From: Sistotremastrum niveocremeum HHB9708
Taxonomy: Eukaryota > Basidiomycota > Agaricomycetes > Sistotremastrales > Sistotremastraceae
DNA: 64,000 nucleotides
NCBI GenBank assembly: GCA_001630475.1
Contig: KV419409.1
Span: 1-64,000 of the forward strand
Reading direction: 5' to 3'
Shown here: positions 33,501-43,301 of the stretch, in pieces
Layout: the number at the start of each line of letters is the position of its first letter
How positions within the stretch are numbered: position 1 is the first letter of the stretch
Notes under the pieces: model-generated
The model's database searches: none
Seen by the model: only the letters and a program-made list of their open reading frames with translations
Told to the model about the DNA's origin: nothing
Program-made: the position numbers and the translations under genes

Positions 33501-34857
33501 CCCTCTTGCCTTTCAGCGATTCCGAGAAGTATGCCAATTCCGCGAGTGTTGGCTCCTGAGCAAGTCGAAGATCGGGGAAAGGCTGTCGGACTGCTTCTTC
33601 CTCTGCTGTCAGAGGAGGCGCATCCACAGTGGCTTCTCCAGAGTCCAACTTGACTATCATGGAACACTGCCGCGAATTGGAAGTATTGGATTCATCCACT
33701 TCTTCGACTACGGGAATGAGCGATCCTTGCACATGCGAAAGAAGGCGAGTTAGGATGAGATTATTGAGATCCGCATGCGGTCGTCCCTCGGGAGCCCCTG
33801 ACCTAGTTCGACTTGGATAGACGTGGCTGATCTGAAAAGTACAGACGAGAGGTGTATCAGCGTCGTCAGACGTGAGCTGAGACTCGATTTCGAGTTCGTT
33901 GGATTGAAGGACAATGAAAAGTCCGACTTCAACAGTGTCCCCTGGCCGTGAAGTGGCAATGATTTGGCGCAAGACCTTCGATAGTGTTAATACAGGATGA
34001 AAGAATTGAATCGATGTGCTCACATGTGAAAGTGCATAGGAAATGCCACATTCGTCACCCCTCACGCTGACATGCTTCATGCCCACATCTCCGTGATAAA
34101 GCACCAAATCTACTTCCGCCTGAGCTGCGATCCCACTCAACCCGTCCCCAACGCTTTGCAGCATTTCTCCAATGTCGAAATCATTCTTGATGATTTGGTG
34201 TGCCTGATCGGGACCCTGAGAGCGAACAAAACTCGACATATGAGCGGACATATAATTCAGGTTCTTCATTGAGTGTAGAAGCGCGGAAATGGAGGCCATG
34301 GGGATAGGGATCGCGCAACCTGCAAACTGCTCTTTTGCAGGATCGAGGATATGTGGAGGGGAGACCTGAAGCATGGTCTGAATCGCCATCTGCACTGAAT
34401 CCGCCAGCTCCAAAGACAGCTCATGAAATTCTGACATTTGGAGCTGGGGGTCATCCGAGGGGGGTAGGAATGGAGAAACTGGCGTCTCTGCGCCTGATTG
34501 TCCGCCAGAGCTGACGCTGGGCCTACGAGGATTTTGAAGGTGACCAAGCTGGGCAGGCAGAGGCATAGAAAATGCGCGAGCGAGACGAGGAGGCGTGCTG
34601 GGTGGTAAGAGCTTGCTACTCCTGGACTTGGGAAGCACAGGAGTTGGTGCTATATCCTCATTCGACTCAAGCATAGAAGTGCCTTCTGCCAATGCACCAG
34701 ACTCTTCCTGGGAGTCGAATAAAGTCGTGGATTGGTGCATGGCATTGGGAGGAGTGTCGGAATAAGCTATTCTGAACTTGCTCGACGATGGAAGACCTGC
34801 TAGAAAGTCATCCTTCGTGATTGAACCCCTGCGTTCCTGCTTTGGTAGTTCCGCCAT
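30532..34857 (-). CDS. SSK1: Ssk1/Mcs4-type response regulator of the HOG stress pathway
   Basis: Receives phosphate from a histidine phosphotransfer protein and controls the MAPKKK of the osmotic-stress cascade. The ATG at 34855-34857 (MAELPKQERRGSITKDDFLA) is chosen because the longer frame starts at GTG. The first 1,000 residues are mostly Ser/Pro/Thr-rich. They include a weak histidine-kinase-like module near residues 150-400 (EFHELSLELADSVQMAI, IIKNDFDIGEMLQSVGDG, KVLRQIIATSRPGDTVEVGL). The C-terminal receiver domain is built from small exons: LPINVLIVE, DNPINQTILTTFMKRKKISY, ANGQEAVDKWKVGNFHLIL and MDIQMPVKDGIEATKEIRSM (phospho-acceptor Asp in MDIQMP). A Ser-rich insert of about 45 residues precedes SVIIVALTAS and the GCNDFLTKPVSLMWL switch Lys. 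The tail is Ser/Pro-rich and ends NNGSYH. Confidence 0.92.
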
Positions 34858-37335
34858 TACGGCGGGAGTGTAGTTCGAGTTCACTCAGGAAGAGTCGGCT
34901 GAGGTGAAGTAGCAGGGGAGATGAAGTGAAAGGAGACGGCACCGGCGGGAAAGAGTGAATGCGGTGGTGGTGGTCGGGAGAAGGGGGCGCGACTAGGAGA
35001 CAGCACGAACTTACTGGCAAGGCATGGAAAGGAGAAGAGAGCTTCCAGTCGTAACGTCGGAGGCTATGTCCGTAAACTCCTAGCTCTTCGGGAAAGATAT
35101 ATCGGAGATCGAATTCTCGCTAGAACACATTGGCTGCCGCAGTTTCCGTGTTTTTTAGCTCCAACGGCATATCTCTTCGCCGACGACAAACTCGAGCAAC
35201 AGATCGCTCCCGCATCTCGTAATGCCACCCTAGTTCACAACGTCGTTTTGCTACAAAATTATTGTCCAGACCGAATATAATCCAGCCCGAACTTATTCCC
35301 TCCGGCCCGTGAAGCCTAATCCAGGTCGTCGGCTTGGAGTGACTCAGCACCGATCACACATCCGGCGCTCCGGCTTACAAGTCGATCAATATAATCTGCC
35401 TCTCACCGCGAATACCTGATAAACCGAAGGGTTAGGAGAACGCACGCACATGCAACACTTGAACCTCGGTTTCCTTCGGTCCAATTTACTACTAAGTGCT
35501 TGAGACACACGAAGTTTTCGTCCCTCTCGCCACTACAATTAGCATGTAATCAGATCCGAAGCATTCCGCGTTCAGAATACTCACATCGTTTGATTACTAT
35601 CAGATTAGAGGCGATGTCCGTCCGGGCTGGATAAACATGCGTCAAGTCAGGCCGTGAGATGCAGTCGCCACGAGTGCCCTGTGCTCAGACCTCGCCCTCT
35701 AATATATATATTAACCTTTGCTGTACGAGAGTGCAGGCTAATCTCACGGAAAGAGGTCGCACATGTAAACTCCTCGGTGAAACATTCTTTTTACGGTTTT
35801 GAAGGATATCCGGAACGAGATTGCAGATGGCAAAGATATCGCTTGGGGGTTCCGCCACTGTTTTTCTCAAACGTCAACAAAATGTAGGTTGCTCTAACTT
35901 TACATATACCCCTCTGATCACTCAACCACGAGGCCTTCGAAATTTTGATAGCACGGTAGGATTGAGATAAATAGGACTGGACTCGTTGCTGGTCGCCCCG
36001 CAGTTCGTTCGTGCAGATGAGATCCAGAACACAGTGTGATGTGCTGGCTATATCGGTGCCCCTGGGTTGGAAAGAAAAGTTCAAATAGGCATGACAGATA
36101 CATGAACCTCTTTCAACACGCCTGATGCCTACATCCTGAGTTACAGAACGGGTATCGTTGTAGGGGAAGGATGAAGACTGGGAATAGCGCGTGAAGGCGT
36201 TTGTTTGCTGTACTTCATCTCAGCCTATGATTATCGTCAATATTTCTTCTCGTCCGTTCGAAAGTCGTAATCGCCGCACGGAAATATGTACGGTCGTCAG
36301 GAACATGCGTGAAACTCGAACAAACAAATTGCGAGAATACGAGTTCGAAGAGCACATGGATGCCGATCTCGATGCCGACTGAGCTGCCCTGTGAATGCCG
36401 AGCGACCCTGACTGCTACTCCACGGCATGGTGTCTCGCCGAGCACAGGAACAGATCGCCACTCGTCGGCAATCGCACTGGCCGCCAAATCGCGCAGCATC
36501 GTGTGCGTCTTTGGTCTATGCAGATGTTTCCGTATAAAATTGAAGAAAAACTTCAAATGCCATGGTCTTCCGGTTGTGTCAGGAGTTGACTCAGCGCCGA
36601 TCATAGACCCGATATTATGGCACGGATGTTGATTAACCCGGATCAACAGGGATCGACTGGATAATATATCTCCTAAGGCCTGGAAAACACGCAGTGAGAC
36701 GACGAGTCATCCAAGGCGTGTCATCTTGAACTTGAAATTTCGAACAGGCTAATAGGATTTCGCTTTGAGCATTTTGTGAATGCGTTACTGAAATTGGTTG
36801 ATCTCTCGAATGAATCTTGTGAAATAACGGACCCTGGAAATGAAAGTGGGAGTTATTGAGGCGCGCACGGTGGTGGTTGTCTATAACCCACTGCGGAAGC
36901 ATCCGAAGATTCAGGGATGAGTGGCGCGAAGAACAAACGCCCATAGCGATCATAGGGTTATTTGGTGATGTTTGGCTTTCTTTCTTTCTTTGGTTATCCG
37001 GAGGTTCTAGCACTGAGACCACTATCGTTTGGTAGTTCATCAATAGTTATAGGCTGAAGATGGTCTCGAAATTGAAGGAAGATTATTTAGACAACCTTCT
37101 TCTGCTCTTCGTTCCCACCCGAGGAATATAATTATTGTAGTCATGTTTTCTATGACAGTGACACTCTAACGGCTGTCATTCCTTAATTTCCCTATGCTAC
37201 GTGCCATATATTCAATGTATTGCAGAAACATATGTCATATACAACCGATCTAGAACATGTGTTCGATAAATTATTTTGATCAACAAGCCGCGTTCAAAGT
37301 TCACCCATGACGCAACAGCGTCTAATTTGTCGCTC
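34858..37335. other. 2.5 kb region without a convincing gene
   Basis: Between the start codons of SSK1 (leftward) and ETR1 (rightward). No open frame exceeds about 140 codons; the longest minus-strand frames (36215-36646, and an ATG frame at 36633-37040) show no family resemblance and no paired splice signals that extend them. A CTTT tetranucleotide run lies near 36973-36992. The sequence is less coding-like than the flanks. Both promoters and leaders must be here. A decayed gene, a long non-coding RNA or a species-specific small gene cannot be excluded. Confidence 0.45.
36973..36992. repeat. short CTTT microsatellite
   Basis: About five tandem copies of CTTT/TTTC in the gene-poor stretch upstream of ETR1; a simple-sequence repeat. 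Confidence 0.6.
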
Positions 37336-38793
37336 ATGCCAATACACTCAGGCAGTCTAGGAGGCCTCCGACGTCAAGTCACAAGGCAACCTCTACAAAT
37401 CAATCTATTCAGAATGTCCAAACGTTCCCTCACGCAACGTGCAATCATCTTCCAATCTCACGGCGACCCCTCTCAAGTCCTATCTGCAAAGACATTACCA
37501 GACTTACCACCTCCACCTCCATCTTCCCTTAGTGTGCGATTCGCACTATCCCCTATAAATCCGTCCGACATCAATGTCATTCAAGGCATATATCCATCTC
37601 AGCCTCACGTCAGAACATCCAAAGAGGTCGAGCTGGATGAGTACTATATTCCTGGGAACGAGGGTCTAGGAATTGTTGAAGAAGTCGGGTCCTCAGGCTC
37701 TGAGTTTTCTGAAGGCGATTGGGTGATTATGAAGAGATCTCAAGCTGGAACGTGGGCTTCTGCTGCTATTCTAGATCCTAAGGATGTCATCCGAATACCA
37801 AGGAAGCCAAATCCGTCGAAATTGACGGAAGCTCATGCTGCTACGCTAACTGTCAATCCTCCAACTGCATGGGGCATGCTTACCAAGTTCATTGAGCTCA
37901 AGGAAGGGGACTGGGTTGTTCAGAACGGCGCGAATAGTGCTGTATGTACTTTGCCGGCCTGCAGCACTGGTGTGATCTCACGCATTCTCCAGGTAGGGCA
38001 AGCCGTCATCCAGATTGCAAAACGGCGAGGGCTTCAGACCCTCAATTTTGTTCGCAACCGGTAAGTACGAAATTATCACCCTGTTCTCAAAATTTCACAT
38101 GTTTACGAGACTCTACACAGTCCGAACTTCGCTGAGCTCAAAGAGCAATTGTCTTCCATCGGCGCGACTCAAGTTTTCACCTATGACGATCTCTCAGACA
38201 AAGCTACTAAGCAGAAGATCAAGGAGGTGACAGCTGGCAAGGTAAGCACGTCTAGCGCATTCTCGGTCCGGATCTCATGTCACGAAACCCCCAACGTAGG
38301 AGATTCGCCTCGGCTTGAACTGTGTCGGAGGGAAAGAAACGTCTTTGATGGCGACGTTGCTAGGGTTCGCTTTTTCTTCTGATATCACCCCGCGTCGATT
38401 ATAACGACATTTTGTACAGAAAGGACGCACATCTCGTGTCATACGGCGCCATGTCAAAACAGCCCCTATCACTCCCGACCTCGTTATTCATATTTAAGAA
38501 CTTAACGTCACACGGATACTGGCAATCCCGATGGTATCAAGATTGTTCCCCTCAAGAGCGAGACGCTATGTTCAACGATATACTCGATATGATTGAGGAC
38601 GGCTCTGTACGTTCCCCATTGAAGTGGAGGATCAAAACTGATGGCTTTCGTCTAGTTATCAGCCCCCGAACACGAAATCTTGACATTGACTGAAGATGAT
38701 ACAAAAGCAACTACGACTATTCAACAAGCTGTCCGGAAGCTGGAAGAAGGGCGACACGGAAAAAAAGTACTGATCAAATGGGATCAGTCATAA
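37336..38793 (+). CDS. ETR1: mitochondrial trans-2-enoyl-thioester reductase (Etr1/MECR)
   Basis: NADPH-dependent last step of mitochondrial type II fatty-acid synthesis, needed for lipoate and respiration. The ATG at 37336 gives MPIHSGSLGGLRRQVTRQPL, an Arg-rich presequence; the longer open frame starts at TTG. The MDR fold is clear: VRFALSPINPSDINVIQGIY, YIPGNEGLGIVEEVGSSGSE, GDWVIMKRSQAGTWASAAIL, AATLTVNPPTAWGMLTKF and DWVVQNGANSA. The last joins across a 51-base in-frame intron to VGQAVIQIAKRRGLQTL (nucleotide-binding loop). Then come RPNFAELKEQLSSIGA, LGLNCVGGKETSLMATLLGK, HLVSYGAMSKQPLSLPTSLF and WQSRWYQDCSPQERDAM. It ends KVLIKWDQS, TAA 38791-38793. Because the 51-base intron has no stop, a naive frame reads through it. 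Confidence 0.93.
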
Positions 38794-38996
38794 TATAATA
38801 GATACCCTGTATTCTAATATGTACCAAGAAAAGGAAATTAATTTAGTAGCAATTCTTTCGGTGAATGTGAAGGTCCAAGAAACGGTCAGAACGCCAGGAA
38901 TTAGGGAGTCCCGCGTAGAAATACAAGCAAGACATGCAGTACAATTACAGCTGGATAGATGAATCAACACACGTGAGCTGGTAAGGAGGATCGGAT

Positions 38997-41900
38997 TTAA
39001 CTTACTTTGAACAGGAAGCTAAGCTGCAGAAAAGGAAACGACATTAGTAAACCGATTGGATGCAATAATGGAATGAAACAAACATCCTGTGAAAATATAA
39101 CATTAGTACGATAACAGTACGACATTGTGGTAATCCTACCTCTGGCGTCAATCTACCCATGGCGCTATCGTCGGAAGAAAGCTAGAAGCGACGTGAGGAC
39201 ACAACTCGAGAAGATAGCTGAGGGGAAAAATCACAGTTGCGTCCACCATAGCAGACTTTTTCTCCTGCAGTTGAACGATTCGACTCTCGATACTATCTTC
39301 AACAACTAACTTGATGGCTTGTACAGGTCTGTGTTGTCCAAGACGGTGAATACGATCCATAGCCTCTGAAGATGACATGAGCCTAGTCTCAATCGTGACA
39401 ATGAACTTTCTTACGGAATTCGACCTGTTCGAGGAAACACGTGAGTACGATAAAGAAGGTTGACCATTGCAAGCAAGGTGGCTCACAGCGGGATTCCACC
39501 AGCTATCCATGAGGTAAACGCGAGATGCCTGCCGGAAATGAGTCTCGTATACTTTGTGGGCATTTCCAGAGATAGTACCTCTGTGAGGTTGAGTGCAACA
39601 CCACCGGCCTTCAAACTAACTAAGAAGACGGTGACATTGACATTATTCACTGAAATGATGTTCAGAAACGTGAACCTTGAAAAGAGAGGTCGAACATACT
39701 GAAGTGTTGGATCGTAGCGTCACGAGCTTGAGGGCTCATTGTTCCTTCGAGCCGACAGACCTGCGAAATTCAGTACGAGCGTGCTTGCATAGCAAAGTTG
39801 CTCACGGTAAAGCCAGCCCTTTGCAGACGGAAAGCGATGAGATCCAAGAAGTTGACGAACTGACTGAAGACTAAGCTCTTCGTCGTTGCGTCTTCCCGTC
39901 GAGCATTTGAAAGCTCTTCTATGAGCGCTTCGATTTTGGTTGATGAGCGCCATTTATCAATGTCGAGACGTCCGAGAATGCCTTGACGAGCCTTCGAGGG
40001 AGCCTCGTTGATTTCTAATGCTGGTGCTTCCAGATCAATGGAGAGCGGAACATGGCAGATAGGACAATCGGGCTAATAGAAATGAGGGGATGTCTTCTAG
40101 AAAGGTTCCAATTACTGACCGTTTGCTCCACTGCCGTGTTCAAGTATTGTTTGATACATTCACGATCCTGCATTGGTGTCAGAGGACTAGACCGATATCA
40201 GAGAGAGAGAGGTAATCACAAATATATGCCGGCATTTGGATTCAATGGCATCTTCTGCAACGTCGCTGCATAACCTGCACACTGTGGTCTCTTCGTCGGC
40301 CGAGAAAATCTCCGCATTCCTCTTGCTGCGAAGGACGAGATCAGGATGGCAGGCCATCTGCCTCATACGCGTTATTCTTTAGGCATTGAGGATAAGTCGA
40401 TTGCTTTCGGTCTTTCAAGATATACTCACAAACTGAAAATATTTGAATAATCTGTACGATTTCATTAGCCGATGAATTGAGGGATATCCGACTACAACGT
40501 ACTGTTAAGGAGAGTTCCGGCATCAACATAAGTTCTGAGGATTTCTTATGATCTACTCAGGCAGCCGCGGAAGAACGTTACGTACGAGAACTGTCTGGTG
40601 GCATCGGAGAACAGTGATGTGTACAATTCTTTTTCTTCCGGACTAAAGTAATCTCGGCGGACGGTGACTGTTCTGGGAGGCAGACCAAGATCATCAGCAC
40701 GCTCCACCTAGGCTTTGTCAGCATGCATCCTGAAAAGGGTAAGCGATGTAAAACCTTTGTTCGGCGAAGCATGACACGATCGAGGAGGATTCTGAGTTTC
40801 TTAAAGGCATCCTTCCCCGGGCCCAGCATTCCGTTCTTCGAGATGGGTGTCAGGATTTCGTTGTTCCAGAAGCAAGTCTACATGCGCGTCAGGATACTTG
40901 AACGAAAGACAGCCCGAAATTTCACAAACATGTTGCATCGGTGTATGGTGACATTCTGGAAGAGAAAGATTCCTGAGTTTTTCTTACAAGGAACAAGTCG
41001 GATGAAACTTACGGTCGCACGATTTCTTATCCGAAAACTTCCAATGAAGACTCTTGCAATCACACTCTTTGCCTAGAGGCGTGTCACAGACCAAAGAAGA
41101 TATATGCAAACAAAGAGCTCACAGAAGTAATACGAGAAGGGATCTCCGCCCAAAAAGCGTATCAAACTGTACAGTTCACCTACACGGTTCTGCAACGGCG
41201 TTCCGGAAAGACACCATTTGTATGTGCTCTTCAATTCAAAGGCTGCTTTCGCGGTATTGGTGGAACGCTCTTTGATATTGTGAGCCTCATCGAGCTGTGT
41301 TGGGTGTAAATGGCAGGAAGTCGAGAGGCATGAAAGTAAGAACGCACCACAACCCTGTTCCATTCTATCTGGTGCATTGCTGACTTCTCCTTTATTATCT
41401 GCCCCTTGCGTTTGAAGCCACTTTGCTGCTTCCTGTAACCAGATTCGAGGACAGCGTAGGACGTCAACACAACGTTGTATTTCTTGAGTTCCTTAACGTT
41501 TTGTTCGCGCCCCGCACCATGCCAGACGAGGACCTTCATGCCATCGGTATGTTTCTCGATTTCGTTTCTCCATTGAATGATTGCTACCGTAGGTGCAACC
41601 ACGAGATTCGGCCCTGGACTTTCGTCCGACACCAGGAGGGCGATTGTCTGGATAGTTTTTCCCATTCTGACGGTATTCTCAGTAAACGCCTGAAGAACAA
41701 GTATGCGTGACATACCCCATCTCGTCAGCCAACATGCCACCTTTCCACAGGCCACGCTCTTGCTCTCTCATCCAGAAGAGACTCTCCTGCTGGAACGGCA
41801 AAAGCGTGACTTTCAGTCCGGCTGGTTGTTGGGCTTTCTTGGGAATCGTGACTGGAATAGCTTCCTCCAAATCTCCCCACACATTCCTGAGCTCTGGATG

Positions 41901-43027
41901 AGTCCGATAGAGGGCCACAGTGGATCTTTCCGCCTTTGTGATTTGTGAGAGTGATGTTTATGGGCCTAATATATTTGACATACCCATGTTAGCCTTCTGC
42001 CAAGCTTCAAGGCAAGTTCACGCTCTTCAACCTTGAGTTCTCGTCGTCGGTCCGCGTATGACTTTTTTGATTTCGAGTAAGCCGTTTCAACGGTGGCCTT
42101 CTGCTTTCCTTTGCCCTTGACAGTCGCTTTTGCCTTGCCTTTCCCTTTCAAGATAAGAGGAACATCTTCTGCTGATAAGATCTCGACGTCCGAGAATGCT
42201 GCAGATTCCTCATCCCATTGGCTCCCCAGTTCCGCTTTGAGCACATCAGTGGATGTAGCGTTGAGGATTTTGGATAAGCTCGATCCACCAGCTCCTGCAG
42301 AGCTGAAGCCTGTCATCCACTCCACTGGCTGGTCGGTCATCGAACGCGCGAGTGCCATTTGGAGATCGAGCTCTTCTTGATCCATCGACGGCTCCGGAAT
42401 CTCTTCTTTGGCTTGCTTAGCGGGTGATCGCTTCTTTCCACTGCGAGTAACTTTGACTTCCTCGACCGGTTCCTCATCATAGCTCGCATAGTTTTCGACC
42501 TCTTCTTCTTCATCTGAAACCTCAAATTCAGACCCAGATACATCACTTTCCTCCACGAAATCAAGTCCATCTTGAGAGACCAGGTCCATTTCGTCCTCAG
42601 ATGCCGCAGCGGAGCGGGGAGTCCTTTTCGTAGACACTGCAGGGGTTTTCGAGGATCTGGACGGCGTGTTCGTAGCCTGATTGAGGACCAGGGAGTCAGT
42701 TAGAGTGTTAGGCTGACGTATAAAACGTCGTACGGCTCGTCTCGGTCTTGAGGGAAGCTCAATGAAGAGCTCTGATTTCACACTAGCGGTGGCTTTCAGT
42801 TTTTTGACCGGCGCGGCGAGCTCTTCCTCCCCAGTTTCTTGACCATAGCCTCTTTTCTTCGACAGGTTGACCGACGGCGAGTCCATTTCGACATCGCTCG
42901 TGCCAGGAGACGACTTTTGCGAGAGCTGTCTACTCGCAGAGAAGATAGTCGTGACAGGAGATTCAGAGGGATCGACGCTGCTGGGGGTTGATGTTTTCGC
43001 TTTGACGTTGCGTTTAGGTCTTGCCAT
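38997..43027 (-). CDS. RAD16: DNA repair helicase/translocase Rad16 (SNF2 family with RING)
   Basis: Acts in global-genome nucleotide excision repair. ATG 43025-43027 gives [17 protein letters not shown]; about 350 residues of acidic, basic and Ser-rich N-terminus follow. The SNF2 core has [29 protein letters not shown] / [11 protein letters not shown] (motif I, split by an intron), [41 protein letters not shown] (motif II), [20 protein letters not shown] and a Cys-rich insert ([19 protein letters not shown]). Next are [11 protein letters not shown], a RING finger ([19 protein letters not shown] with [17 protein letters not shown]), [14 protein letters not shown] and [18 protein letters not shown] (motif VI). 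The C-terminus LTPE-D-LSFLFK needs an apparent 3-base exon (39084-39086). The last GTAAGT could also be a donor leading to a slightly different end near 38946. Confidence 0.92.
39084..39086 (-). other. candidate 3-base microexon (GAT) in RAD16
   Basis: On the minus strand, LTPE ends at 39140 before donor GTAGGA. An acceptor (TTTTCACAG) is followed by GAT and at once by a second GT donor. Sixty bases later, an acceptor (TTTTCTGCAG) leads to LSFLFK at 39023. Joining gives LTPEDLSFLFK, the expected Rad16 C-terminal motif. Both introns carry a TACTAAT branch-point-like word. The second 60-base segment has no stop, so it could also be retained in frame. Confidence 0.6.
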
Positions 43028-43301
43028 GATGGTTTGAAAGAGACAAGGACAAGACACAAATGCGCTTAATAGATAATGATTAGGACAAGGGACAACGCTA
43101 GCGACGCGTCGTGAAACGCGAAAATAAGGGAATCGAGCTTCTTTTCTCTTAGTCATTTCGGCAACCGTTCGGCCGGTTCCGGGACCGGTAACTTAAATGG
43201 ACCTGGGGCAGTCAGTAATGATATTCAAAGTACAGTATCTACAAACACACAGATCCCCAAAAAGATAAAAGAAATACAAAAAAAAAGAGATGCACAATCG
43301 C

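Noticed and set aside
36256-36270. GTTCGAAAGTC as a tRNA T-loop
   Set aside because: The flanks do not form acceptor or anticodon stems.
36215-36646. 143-codon minus-strand frame in the gene-free gap
   Set aside because: It starts at TTG, overlaps comparable frames on the other strand, and shows no family resemblance.
37936-37990. Continuous coding through the ETR1 segment at about 37942-37992
   Set aside because: The 51-base segment is in frame but begins GTATGT, ends TCTCCAG and interrupts the conserved nucleotide-binding loop, so it is an intron.
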